From NCBI GenBank assembly GCA_018712345.1, contig DVHG01000019.1:55233-119232 (forward strand): 64,000 bases of DNA. Reading direction: 5' to 3'. Below, piece by piece: positions 25,026 to 33,720 of this stretch. A program made the translations under genes and the position numbers. This DNA comes from Candidatus Onthovicinus excrementipullorum (GTDB taxonomy: Bacteria; Bacillota; Clostridia; Oscillospirales; Acutalibacteraceae). Within the stretch, counting starts at the first letter, position 1. The number at the start of each line of letters is the position of its first letter. The notes below the pieces were generated by a model. That model was not told the origin of the DNA. It saw only the letters and a list, made by a program, of their open reading frames with translations, and made no database searches.

Positions 25026-27297
25026 CGGATTCCTCCTTTACGCATATCGTCGGTGCTGCCGGTGTCTCTACAACCGGCGTGCAGTCAAACGTCTCCTCAT
25101 ACTGCCTCACCTCCTCCGGTGCCGCCATCGCCTTAGCAACCGGCGCGATGGTATTTAATCCGCACTTTTTGGCCAGTGCGGTAATGATCTCCTGCTGCCG
25201 GTCTACCTGCTCCGCGAGCTCCTGTACCGCCTTGGAGAGCGTTGGGATGATGGACCTGAAATCGAGCTGATAAAACTCCCGACCGTCCGCCTGTGGCACT
25301 TTGATCACGTGAGCCGGGTTGATCTCCTCAAGCTCCTGTGCGATGTACCCGCAGTCCACATGCTCCCCGGTGCCTTTCCAGTTAAATTGACGGTGTTTCC
25401 ATCGCTTTAGTTCCTCGAGTGCCGATGTGGTGGACGGGGCGATATTAGCTTTCAGCCTCCCATCCGATGTGCTAAAGGCAATCACGCGCGTAAACGCCGT
25501 GTCGCGCCCATAGTTGACGATCAGCTCCGCTGTATTGTTACTGCTGTTGTATGCGAGTGCGTGCGATACGTTTGTCTGGCAATTAATCAAGGATGAGCAG
25601 CGCGACGTCTTATTAAAATTAAAATTTACGTCGTCTTGGATGGATATGCCCTTGCTCAGGACCTCGGTGAGATTCTCTCTGGCGACTGCCAGTTTGGTTG
25701 TATAGACATCACTGGACGCGCTCTCTTTTTGCGCCCAGGTCATGTAGCTCCCGCGCATGTCAAGATCAAATTCCAGCCCCTTTTTGGTGGGATTATCTTT
25801 GAGGTGATTGGTGCCGATATTGCCAATATAGTCCCCGGCCTCGTAAAATTTTTGGCCGGTGGTATCCAGCTGCATGATGAGCTGGCCGGAGGTGTTATAT
25901 ACCCGCAGGCGTGCAAGATCCAGATCAAACTCCAAACGGCCGTTGGTGGACTTGAGCTTTCCGCCCTTGAGGATGTTGGCCGACATAGTACCGGCTGTAA
26001 TAAAGCTGGCCACGATCTGGCCATCCATATTGATTGCCGTCTCAAATGGTCCGTTAACGCCGTTACGGCTGTAACCAAATCCGGCGATATTCCAACGCCA
26101 GACCTTTTTGGCCGTGGCCATATCATCAGTGTCCATGATCAGGATCTCAGTGGGCTTGTTGTTGGTATACTTGATAACGACATTGCCGCCCTTTGCACCG
26201 GTGATCAGATCAGTACTGTGCTGGATTGCAGCCATCATGTCGGAGTAGGTCTTTGAGACCTCCTCATCCATACTCACCTTAATGCTGTCAATCGTGTTTT
26301 TGATCTGCGGCACTGTAGAGGATAGCGTGACGACGTTCTCTTTTTCGTTCCCGTCGTACTCCCTGTACTCCACGATCTGGTGGTCGATGCGCGTTTTCCG
26401 ACGCTTGTCCACCAGTGTCACAACGCGGTAGAGCGCAAATGTTAAAAATTTAAACTCCGGGTGCAGCCGGGCCAGATCGGAGACCTCGCACTGATACGAC
26501 CGCACGGGATACGCCATCTCTTTGAGCTTTTTCTCGGCAGCGCTCTTAAGGCTTTCGGCTACCGTGTACCGCTCATCGATCCATCCGGCTGAGATGATCC
26601 GATCAGTATAGCTGTGGTTCTCAACATACTCCTTGCCTCCATTGACGGAGGCGATGGTCAGATAATTGCCATCGTCATCCTTTTTGCCGTAGGGGTACAG
26701 CCGGGTGGCAATCTGCTTGGTGGAGCCGGTATATTTGAGGGATTTGAGATTGAGGTCCTCCATGATGTACTCCCCGGAGGGCTCAAATACGGCCGGATCT
26801 ACGACAACAAGCGTCTGATTGATCACGTCAAAATTAAAAACCACGTCATAGACCTCGGAGAGACGCCCCAGCAGGTCATACGGCGTGACGTTTTCAAGCG
26901 GCTTTCCCTCGCTCGCCTCTATGGTTTTGCGGGATGATATGATCCCGGCGTTGACAATCGTCCATCCATCCGGCTTGATCTCCTCCAGTGCCTCCTCCAG
27001 ATACATCTCGGTACGCCGGTAGGACTGGTAGATCTTTTCGCGCCATTCGTCGAGATCGAGCTCGCACGTGACGGTGGAGACCGTGGCGCACTCGTCAATA
27101 TCCCGGACAACAAAGCGATTCTCGCCGTTGGTGATCCGCACCTCCTCCGCAATCAGCGGATACAGGTCGTGTTTGGGGTGGATGTCAAAAGTGAGGGTGT
27201 CGTACCCCTCATATTTGTGGGTGACGTAGGCCGCGCCCTTATCGAGTACCAGAGGATACAGGATCTCGGGGTTGGCGCTGTCCAGTATTCGCAGCAA
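25000..27297 (-). CDS. Phage tail-associated protein with C-terminal S74 chaperone
   Basis: 765 residues. The N-terminal half is a siphovirus tail-hub/endopeptidase-type protein (LDSANPEILYPLVLDKGAAYVTHKYEGYDTLTFDI; EVRITNGENRFVVRDID). Around 620-720 lies an S74 intramolecular chaperone: SDGRLKANIAP gives the Ser-Lys dyad, followed by CGYIAQELEEI and DFRSIIPTLSKAVQEL. This domain normally folds a trimeric fibre and then cuts itself off. Translation starts at TTG (27297), six bases after GAGGTG. About 50 residues follow the chaperone. Confidence 0.85.
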   Translation of the reverse strand: MLRILDSANPEILYPLVLDKGAAYVTHKYEGYDTLTFDIHPKHDLYPLIAEEVRITNGENRFVVRDIDECATVSTVTCELDLDEWREKIYQSYRRTEMYLEEALEEIKPDGWTIVNAGIISSRKTIEASEGKPLENVTPYDLLGRLSEVYDVVFNFDVINQTLVVVDPAVFEPSGEYIMEDLNLKSLKYTGSTKQIATRLYPYGKKDDDGNYLTIASVNGGKEYVENHSYTDRIISAGWIDERYTVAESLKSAAEKKLKEMAYPVRSYQCEVSDLARLHPEFKFLTFALYRVVTLVDKRRKTRIDHQIVEYREYDGNEKENVVTLSSTVPQIKNTIDSIKVSMDEEVSKTYSDMMAAIQHSTDLITGAKGGNVVIKYTNNKPTEILIMDTDDMATAKKVWRWNIAGFGYSRNGVNGPFETAINMDGQIVASFITAGTMSANILKGGKLKSTNGRLEFDLDLARLRVYNTSGQLIMQLDTTGQKFYEAGDYIGNIGTNHLKDNPTKKGLEFDLDMRGSYMTWAQKESASSDVYTTKLAVARENLTEVLSKGISIQDDVNFNFNKTSRCSSLINCQTNVSHALAYNSSNNTAELIVNYGRDTAFTRVIAFSTSDGRLKANIAPSTTSALEELKRWKHRQFNWKGTGEHVDCGYIAQELEEINPAHVIKVPQADGREFYQLDFRSIIPTLSKAVQELAEQVDRQQEIITALAKKCGLNTIAPVAKAMAAPEEVRQYEETFDCTPVVETPAAPTICVKEESDGTVNSKT

Positions 27298-27307
27298 TCA
27301 GATCACC

Positions 27308-28030
27308 TCAAAACGTTGGATAATACTCTATTGTCGTGGGTACGGCCTGGGAGAGGATGATCTCATTATCCCCTGGGTCAATCCGCGGAAAATCCGTCAG
27401 GTCGGTGTCCGCAAAGCGGTTTTCGCCGTCCGCTGTAACCGTGCCGGATAATCCATCGATCACAAAAGGGACACCCGCCGCCAAGTCCTTGACGGTGATG
27501 TCCCCTACTTGCATGGATGTGATCTTTTGGTCGGGCGTGAGGATGATCCTCATCCCGGAGGCCGCCGTGCCCGGATTGGTCAGCCGGATTGCGGCAGCGT
27601 TAAAATCCAGCGACACCAGCGGCAGACGCCGGACGGCGTACAGGGTGAGCGTGACGAGCAGATAGCTCCGGACGCCTGTGTCCTCCACAGTGGGAGCTGC
27701 ACTCAGGAGAGCGGCATACTCAAATCGGCTTGACCCGATGTGGATCACACACTCTCGCGCGCACGACTGGATCAGGCGCTCGGCGTTGATCTGTGCCTCG
27801 TCGTCATCCTCCCCGCCCACGTAAAACGCCATAGTCAAGATTTTGGGATCGGAATCATTGTTAAACAGCAAAAACCCGCTCCGACCGATCCGCTGCTGAT
27901 AGTCCACTGTCAGTTTACCTGATTCTACCCGATATTCTTTGAGATCTGCGTTGTATGCTCGGTAGACGTCGTTTCCGTCCACTGTGACGATTTTTCCAAA
28001 TTGCTGATCCCGCTCCACATGCATTTTCAT
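27308..28030 (-). CDS. Distal tail protein (Dit-like)
   Basis: 240 residues matching siphovirus tail-tip proteins that join tube and baseplate: DLKEYRVESGKLTVDYQQ near the start, then a beta-rich core (FYVGGEDDDEAQINAERLI, SYLLVTLTLYAVRR) and a C-terminal beta domain ending DPGDNEIILSQAVPTTIEYYPTF. Its place directly before the hub gene fits. AGGAGG is eight bases before the ATG. Two independent transcription units separate it from the tape measure gene, with which it is normally contiguous. Confidence 0.75.
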   Translation of the reverse strand: MKMHVERDQQFGKIVTVDGNDVYRAYNADLKEYRVESGKLTVDYQQRIGRSGFLLFNNDSDPKILTMAFYVGGEDDDEAQINAERLIQSCARECVIHIGSSRFEYAALLSAAPTVEDTGVRSYLLVTLTLYAVRRLPLVSLDFNAAAIRLTNPGTAASGMRIILTPDQKITSMQVGDITVKDLAAGVPFVIDGLSGTVTADGENRFADTDLTDFPRIDPGDNEIILSQAVPTTIEYYPTF

Positions 28031-28056
28031 TTAATTTTCCTCCTAAAACGGACGCA

Positions 28057-28090
28057 GAAAAAGCACCCGCCCGTAGGTAGGTGCTTTTTC
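28057..28090 (-). terminator. Terminator of the solitary-repeat RNA
   Basis: GAAAAAGCACC (28057-28067) pairs perfectly with GGTGCTTTTTC (28080-28090); the T-run is part of the 3' arm on the minus strand. It also looks functional on the plus strand. Confidence 0.75.
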
Positions 28091-28117
28091 TTTTGGTATA
28101 CAAATGTATCCAATCAT

Positions 28118-28149
28118 ATTTCAATCCACGCCCCTATATAGGGAGCGAC
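28118..28149 (-). CRISPR. Solitary type I-C-like CRISPR repeat
   Basis: Exactly 32 bases. On the minus strand it begins GTCGCTCCC and ends GCGTGGATTGAAAT, the two halves that define subtype I-C repeats of Firmicutes, with a short stem (CGC-U-CCC/GGG-GCG type) around TATATA. Compared with the usual symmetrical form one base of the stem is missing, leaving a G-U pair or bulge. No other copy occurs in the window. Confidence 0.85.
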
Positions 28150-28183
28150 AGCCAAAAGATGCAAAGATCTTTTTGGCGTAATT

Positions 28184-28212
28184 ATTATACCACCAATCGC
28201 CAAACAAGGCAA
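28184..28212 (-). promoter_or_regulatory. Extended -10 promoter of the solitary-repeat RNA
   Basis: On the minus strand TTGCCT (28207-28212), 17 bases, TATAAT (28184-28189), with TGG directly before TATAAT making an extended -10. The start would lie near 28177, at the foot of the 5' hairpin. Confidence 0.75.
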
Positions 28213-28246
28213 TACACCAAAACTCCTCCCGATCGGGAATTCTCCA

Positions 28247-28268
28247 TAAAAGCACCCCGAAGGGTGCT
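28247..28268 (-). terminator. Terminator of the membrane-anchored cargo gene
   Basis: AGCACCC-TTCG-GGGTGCT (28251-28268), a tetraloop hairpin on the minus strand, then TTTAT. It lies just past the stop of the gene ending at 28281. Confidence 0.8.
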
Positions 28269-28280
28269 GGGATATATTTA

Positions 28281-28874
28281 TTATTCCGTGAGGATGTCAA
28301 TGTATTCACAATCAAAGCTCGGCAAAGTAACCGATTGGCCAAAAACCGCTTCGTACGTCGTTTCCCCATCAAGTTCTCCATACATCGTGACAATATCATC
28401 CTCTAAAATTTTAGGTTCATTATCATCTTTGGGGAAATAGGTTACATAAATGGTGTCTTCATAATACCCGTATTCGTTTTCTGTGATGTTTACTCTCAAA
28501 GTATACATGATACCATAAGACTCCATCACCTGGATTACCTCACCCGTAAATTTAGCGCGTTTGCCTTCATATTCGCTTGGATTACGAGCAATTTGTTTGA
28601 ATGTATACGATTCGCACGTTGAAATATACTCTTGCTTTTCCTCCTCTGCAGAGCGAGTGGTTGTTGGTTCTGTTGTAGTTTGAGATTCTGTGGTATCTGT
28701 TTTTGGGTTTGTTTTCTTCGCTGCCTCCGAGTAACCATAAGTCCGCGTAGATGGATCACCCTTGGTTTGGGGTGCACCATCTTCGCTGAATGCCGCAATA
28801 AGTACAGTGATCAAGACGACTGCTCCTATCACCGCCGCAATTATAATTGCTATCAACTTTTGCTTTTTCCCCAT
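28281..28874 (-). CDS. Membrane-anchored OB-fold-like protein (cargo gene in the tail operon)
   Basis: 197 residues. An N-terminal membrane anchor (KLIAIIIAAVIGAVVLITVLIAAF, about 5-28) is followed by a Thr/Lys/Glu-rich linker (35-80) and an extracellular domain of about 110 residues (YTFKQIARNPSEYEGKRAKFTGEVIQV...DDIVTMYGELDGETTYEAVFG) with the strand pattern of OB-fold lipoprotein-like domains. AGGAGG lies six bases before the ATG at 28874. Own promoter, operator-like repeat and terminator mark it as a moron, probably expressed in the lysogen and displayed at the cell surface, for example for superinfection exclusion (inferred). Confidence 0.7.
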   Translation of the reverse strand: MGKKQKLIAIIIAAVIGAVVLITVLIAAFSEDGAPQTKGDPSTRTYGYSEAAKKTNPKTDTTESQTTTEPTTTRSAEEEKQEYISTCESYTFKQIARNPSEYEGKRAKFTGEVIQVMESYGIMYTLRVNITENEYGYYEDTIYVTYFPKDDNEPKILEDDIVTMYGELDGETTYEAVFGQSVTLPSFDCEYIDILTE

Positions 28875-28879
28875 ATTAT

Positions 28880-28922
28880 CCCTCCTCATTGATATAGTAT
28901 CACATGAGGAGGGATTTTTCAA
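28880..28922 (-). promoter_or_regulatory. Moron promoter with 10-base inverted repeat
   Basis: TTGAAA (28917-28922), 17 bases, TACTAT (28894-28899) on the minus strand. CCCTCCTCAT (28880-28889) and ATGAGGAGGG (28904-28913) are perfect inverted copies flanking the -10; the downstream copy also holds the ribosome binding site. It may be a repressor site. Confidence 0.65.
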
Positions 28923-28927
28923 CACTT

Positions 28928-31900
28928 TTAGATGTGTTTAGCTTGGATTCGCGATATTACAGGGGCCTGTTGGCGTCCAACGAGCTCATTGTCGAGATAG
29001 ACGCCACCCTCCTGTACATTAATCGAGACACTCGTTTCCACTGGGGCGCTCCGCAGCTCCGCCGCAATTGCTTTTGCGAGCTTTGTGTAATCCAGCTGCA
29101 CGCCGCTTGGCTGGACCGGTAATGTTGGCGGGGTGTATGCCGACTCAGGGATGATCCCTAATTCTTTTCCTGCTTGACTGTATAGCGATATTGCTCGCTG
29201 ACGCTTTGCGGGATCGGTCGGGATGACGTATTCAGCCTTATCCCCTTCGGCTCCCCAATATAGGCCCTCTTCTGTTATTTTCCCGCCGTTGGCGTACTCC
29301 GGGAATGCCTCTCTATCTATTGGTCTGTCCCCGGGGGATGCGACAGTTTTGACTGGTACAGTTAGTGTTCCGTGCCCCTCAAGAGATCTCTGCAATGCCC
29401 ACATGGTTTTATCGGCCCAAGTATCCAATTTGGTTGGATCAAATTCCTTAATTGTCGGTGGATCAAGCTGTGGCCCTTTCTGGGTGGTCTGATTGTTGAC
29501 GTAATCAATAGCCCCTCCGACAGCGTCCGCCAGTCGCTCTGCCATGGGTTGCTTCAGTGTGGCGATCTTTTCTCCGGACGTTTTATCAATTACGTCCACC
29601 ATCCCCTCGGTGGATGACTCTACAAAACTGTAGTTTGACATCATCCCTTGGGACAGCGATGCACTCACATCCACACCGAGCTCTGCCAGTTTTAATAAGA
29701 TTGGCTCCCGTTGCTCATCTGTGGCAGCCACCAACTGCTGGAGCAGGATAAGCATCTGCTGCTTAGTCGGCTCATTTTGCCCTTGGATGGAGGTGATCAG
29801 CGCATCCGTAACCGTCAAGCCACATTGCTCAACAACGCTCTTGATATTCGGCTCACTGTCAAGGGTTGCATCCGACACGGCGATCCACGTCTTGGACGCG
29901 GCATCGTAAATAAGGCCATAGCTGGCAGCAAGCCCTTTGGCCGCTTCGTCTCCACAATCCAGACCACTTTTGTTAAGGTAGTCCAAGATCGGCTGGATAT
30001 TTTCTTGTGTGGCTTTGACCGGTTCTTCCCACATACCGGTGACAGCGTTGTATATCTTGCCCGAGTACATTTCGACGGCCTCAATCACGCCCTCCGGGAT
30101 TTGCTGCCCACTTTTCTTTGCTTCAGCGAGGGCTTCCATTTTTTCAGGTGAGTTTGCAATGTCTTTTGCCCAGAGCTTGTACATGTCCTCTACGCTTCCG
30201 GATATCGCACTCATCTGATATACGTCTGTTAGGCCCTTAACGATATTCTGAGGCACGGCCTTTCCCGCGTCAAGGTAGGATTTTGCGATCTTTTCGAGTT
30301 GATCTTTTTGAGGCTCTAAGGATTCCATGGCATCGCTCACGGATCGCTTAAGCGCTTTGTCCGATCCAAATATGCTATCAGTTATAGCCTGAGCTATGCT
30401 ATAGTCGTCCGGGGATATTTCCGAAAAGCTGACCATAAATTTATCTTTGGCTTTTGAAAAATCCTGATCAATTTTTTCTAACGCATCGTCCACACGATAC
30501 CCAAAATTCTCGTTTATGGTATCGAATGAAAAATCAATCCCCTGAACGATCACCTCTCCTTTTTGTTTGTTAAGATCCAACTGAAGCTGAGTAAGGGAAT
30601 CGTTCATGATCTGCTTGGCAGTTGCCTGTGGCATCCCGTTTTGGATGTTGTATGCGTATTGCAAACTGATAGTCTTTTTGACTTCTGCGTTGGCGTTGTC
30701 TGCAATCTCTTGTATTTGGTCAGTGTATTCTCCGATTTTCTCGTTTACCTGATCAAAACTTTCCTTGGTTAGATCGCCCATATCTATCTCGCCTATTGTA
30801 ATTTCAAAATCCGAGATAGTACCTTCGTATTCCGCGTTAGTGGCATCTGCAACTGTTTGATTGATTACCGAAATCATTTTTTGTTTCAGTTCATCAATCC
30901 GACCTTGATTTTCATCAAATGTTCCGTTTACAAGGGATTCTTCAAGCACATCACTAAGTTCTTGACCGAGTTCTGCCAATTCTGTGCTGGCACTCGCGTA
31001 GTATTCGTTCGCCCACGCTGATAAGCTTTCTCCTGTAGGAGATCCCGACTCAAATCCCGCCGCTATTGCGAGATTGACCACATATCCCTTTTCTTCGATA
31101 TATTGCTGACAACTTTGGACATAGTTCGTAATTGATTCTTGATAAGCTTTTTTCTCTTCATCTGTTAATTCCAGACCAACAGATATTTTCCACTCTGTTT
31201 TGTTAATTTCTGATATAGCGGACTGGATATTTTCCTCATATGTTCCGAGTTTTTCTTCTGCGTCCATATAGGTATTGATTCGCATGGTCCAATCAGTCGT
31301 GGTCAGCCGTGTGGCCACGTCCTCGACCTCCTCGGCTGCGAGCTCGATATCACCAAAATGTGCCGCTATATCTGCCTTGACCATATCCTCGTGGGCTTTC
31401 CAGGCCGCGGCTCCGATGGCCAGCACAGCGCCGGCAGCAGCTACAGCCGCCCCGGTCGGAGAGGCAAGCTTGCTCAAAATCCCGGCAAATCCGGTCACGC
31501 CTGATCCCGCTCCTGCAGTGGCACCGGCCACCGATGTGGCCGCAGATGCAACACCTGTGAGCCCGTCGGCCGCCTTTTTTACGGCGGTTTGCTTGCTGAG
31601 CGCCGTCACCAAGTTTTTGACGCCTCCGACTGCCGCCTTTGCCGCTCCCGTCATGCCAGACAGTCCTTTGGTTACCGGCCCAATCGCTGCCGCGGCGGCG
31701 GCCAGCTTAATAATTGTTTTTTGCGTCTCTGGTGACAACGCGGAAAACTTATCCGTCAATTTGGAGAGATCCTCGGCAAGGTTCCCGACAACGGGCAGCA
31801 TATTTTCTCCCATAATACGGGCGGCGTCGGTGATCTGATTCTTCGCGATTTTGAGTTTGCTCTCAGTGGTCTCGTAGCGCTTGCCGGCCTCCTCGGTAAG

Positions 31901-33517
31901 GGCAACGTTTTCATCCCAGGCCGCGTTGCCCATGTCAACGGCCTTTGTGACCAAATCGCCCGAGTTGGCAAGGCGCGTCATGGTGTCGCGGAGACGGACC
32001 TCTGTAAATCCAAGGTTCTCAAGCATTACAATGGTGCTTTCGCTTTTATTTTCCGTGTCTCCGAGACCCTTGATAAAGGCCTCGATGGCTCCGGCAGCGT
32101 CCTCCCTGAACGCTTTTTGGAACTGGTCAGCCGTCATCCCGGCGATCTCAGCAAACCCCTCCAGATCGCTCCCTGCGTCAACCATGTTTTGCAGCTCGCT
32201 TTTGGTCATTCCAAGGCTGTCAGCCAAAGCGGTGAAATCTTTACTGGAGTTTTCACTCATCAGCTGGAGGTCGCGCAGGCTCATGCCCGTTTTTTCTGTC
32301 AGCTGTTTAACGGGGCCTAAACCGGTCTCGCACGCCACTTGCATGGCCACCATGGCTTTTGAAAATGCAGATCCGCCCATCTCAGCCTCGATGCCAACGG
32401 ATGACAGCGCCGTCGCAAATCCTAATATCTCTCCCTCGCTTAATCCGATCTGTGCTCCAGCACCGGACAGTCGCGTGGCCATTGCGACAATATCAGCCTC
32501 GGTAGTCGCAAAGTTGTTGCCCAGATCGACGATTGCAGATCCAAGCCGGTCAAAATCCTCCTGCGACATATTGGTGACGTTGGCAAACTTGGCCAATGAG
32601 GAGGCTGCCTCCTCTGCGGAAATATTGGTGGAATTTCCGAGGTCAATCATCGTCCTCGTAAATCCGAGGATATTGGGCACCTGGATGCCCAGCTGCCCCG
32701 CGGCCTCCGCGACGGCGGAAATCTCTGTGGTCGAGGACGGGATCTCCTTGGCCATGTCAATGATCCCTTGGCGCAGCCCGCTTATTTCTCCCGCGGTCCC
32801 ATCTACGGTCTTGGTCACTCCCGCAAAAGCGGATTCAAAATCTTCTGCCGCCTTAAACATTCCCGCTCCGGCTGTAACCAAGGGAGCTGTTACTCCTATG
32901 GTGAGCGCATTGCCCATTTTCCCAAGCCTGCTCTGCCATGTTTCCAGCCGCTTTTCAGCGGCCTCAAACGCCTCTTTCGTTTTTATGGTGGAGGTGGCCA
33001 ATTGCTCCATATCCCGGCGTGATGTGGCAATGTCCGCCTGAGTATTATTAAGCGCTTTCTGCCAGTCCTTGGTAGACTTTTCGGCAGCAGAATACTGCTT
33101 TTCGGCTTTTTTGAGATCGGTTTCAAGGTCTTTGATGACTGTGCGCTGTTCTTTGATTTCTGCAGTGGTGGCATCGGAGGAGTTTTTGAGCTCGTCCATT
33201 TCTTTTTCTGCCGCCGCCAGTTTGTTTTTGAGCTCACCAACTTTGTCCCCGGCCTCGGAGTAGCGCTTTTGGGCATCTTGCAGCGCCTGGGACTGCAATT
33301 TTTCTTTCTGCGACAGTTGCTCGAGTTGCTTGCGATAGATCTCGATCTTGCTCCGAGCGCCTTCGATGCTCGTCTCGTTTTTCCCAAATTCGGCGTCAAC
33401 TTTTTTGAGCTCAGATGTGAGCACTCCGAGATTGTCGTTGATTGATTTGATTGACCTTTTAAATTCGGTCTCCCCGTCTATCGCTATTACAGGTCCGATT
33501 TTGCCCTTACGCGCCAT
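28928..33517 (-). CDS. Tail tape measure protein (TP901 family)
   Basis: 1529 residues. Sets tail length and is threaded through the tail tube. A long coiled coil spans residues 20-190; the TP901 core lies at about 210-420 (GITAPL-type turn VGVTAPLVTAG..., then AAGQLGIQV, ISAEEAASSLAKFANVT); membrane-active alanine/glycine segments lie at 600-740 (TGAAVAAAGAVLAIGAAAW). At roughly 3 bases of gene per 0.5 angstrom of tail, the length predicts a tail of about 220-230 nm. AGGAGGGCC precedes the ATG. Confidence 0.93.
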   Translation of the reverse strand: MARKGKIGPVIAIDGETEFKRSIKSINDNLGVLTSELKKVDAEFGKNETSIEGARSKIEIYRKQLEQLSQKEKLQSQALQDAQKRYSEAGDKVGELKNKLAAAEKEMDELKNSSDATTAEIKEQRTVIKDLETDLKKAEKQYSAAEKSTKDWQKALNNTQADIATSRRDMEQLATSTIKTKEAFEAAEKRLETWQSRLGKMGNALTIGVTAPLVTAGAGMFKAAEDFESAFAGVTKTVDGTAGEISGLRQGIIDMAKEIPSSTTEISAVAEAAGQLGIQVPNILGFTRTMIDLGNSTNISAEEAASSLAKFANVTNMSQEDFDRLGSAIVDLGNNFATTEADIVAMATRLSGAGAQIGLSEGEILGFATALSSVGIEAEMGGSAFSKAMVAMQVACETGLGPVKQLTEKTGMSLRDLQLMSENSSKDFTALADSLGMTKSELQNMVDAGSDLEGFAEIAGMTADQFQKAFREDAAGAIEAFIKGLGDTENKSESTIVMLENLGFTEVRLRDTMTRLANSGDLVTKAVDMGNAAWDENVALTEEAGKRYETTESKLKIAKNQITDAARIMGENMLPVVGNLAEDLSKLTDKFSALSPETQKTIIKLAAAAAAIGPVTKGLSGMTGAAKAAVGGVKNLVTALSKQTAVKKAADGLTGVASAATSVAGATAGAGSGVTGFAGILSKLASPTGAAVAAAGAVLAIGAAAWKAHEDMVKADIAAHFGDIELAAEEVEDVATRLTTTDWTMRINTYMDAEEKLGTYEENIQSAISEINKTEWKISVGLELTDEEKKAYQESITNYVQSCQQYIEEKGYVVNLAIAAGFESGSPTGESLSAWANEYYASASTELAELGQELSDVLEESLVNGTFDENQGRIDELKQKMISVINQTVADATNAEYEGTISDFEITIGEIDMGDLTKESFDQVNEKIGEYTDQIQEIADNANAEVKKTISLQYAYNIQNGMPQATAKQIMNDSLTQLQLDLNKQKGEVIVQGIDFSFDTINENFGYRVDDALEKIDQDFSKAKDKFMVSFSEISPDDYSIAQAITDSIFGSDKALKRSVSDAMESLEPQKDQLEKIAKSYLDAGKAVPQNIVKGLTDVYQMSAISGSVEDMYKLWAKDIANSPEKMEALAEAKKSGQQIPEGVIEAVEMYSGKIYNAVTGMWEEPVKATQENIQPILDYLNKSGLDCGDEAAKGLAASYGLIYDAASKTWIAVSDATLDSEPNIKSVVEQCGLTVTDALITSIQGQNEPTKQQMLILLQQLVAATDEQREPILLKLAELGVDVSASLSQGMMSNYSFVESSTEGMVDVIDKTSGEKIATLKQPMAERLADAVGGAIDYVNNQTTQKGPQLDPPTIKEFDPTKLDTWADKTMWALQRSLEGHGTLTVPVKTVASPGDRPIDREAFPEYANGGKITEEGLYWGAEGDKAEYVIPTDPAKRQRAISLYSQAGKELGIIPESAYTPPTLPVQPSGVQLDYTKLAKAIAAELRSAPVETSVSINVQEGGVYLDNELVGRQQAPVISRIQAKHI

Positions 33518-33529
33518 CCTTGGCCCTCC

Positions 33530-33720
33530 TTACACTGGGATAATATCGTCTATGGTGATCTCGTCCTCCATCTTTTTGCCGTGGAGGTGGTTGTAGGCTC
33601 TAAAAACAGCCTCAATCCTGCGGATTGTCGCGCGCTGAGCCTCGCGCTCGGAAAAGCCGAGCAATAGACGGGCGGTTGTGTACCACCAAACCACGTCTAT
33701 TGCCCGGCTCTCCGTTTTTT
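33530..33720 (-). CDS. Tail assembly chaperone frameshift extension (gpT-like)
   Basis: An open frame without its own start, overlapping the end of the 146-residue chaperone gene. Entered from an A8 run (33715-33722) by a +1 or -2 shift, it encodes VVWWYTTARLLLGFSEREAQ and then RIEAVFRAYNHLHGK, ending DDIIPV. That is the typical T-part of G/GT tail chaperones (hydrophobic W/Y stretch, LG-SERE-A, helix). A classic -1 shift would meet a stop after five codons, so the shift type is unusual. It stops 13 bases before the tape measure gene. Confidence 0.6.

Larger units (their letters stand above)
28057..28177 (-). ncRNA. Putative RNA anti-CRISPR (solitary CRISPR repeat transcript)
   Basis: A predicted 120-base minus-strand RNA with its own promoter and terminator. 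From 5' to 3' it has a strong hairpin (28151-28177, GCCAAAA...TTTTGGC), one CRISPR repeat (28118-28149), a unique stretch and a terminator hairpin (28057-28090). There is no second repeat, spacer or cas gene in the window. This is the layout of solitary repeat units in phages, shown in other systems to act as decoy crRNAs that sequester Cas proteins. The function here is inferred; the repeat and signals are directly visible. Confidence 0.7.
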
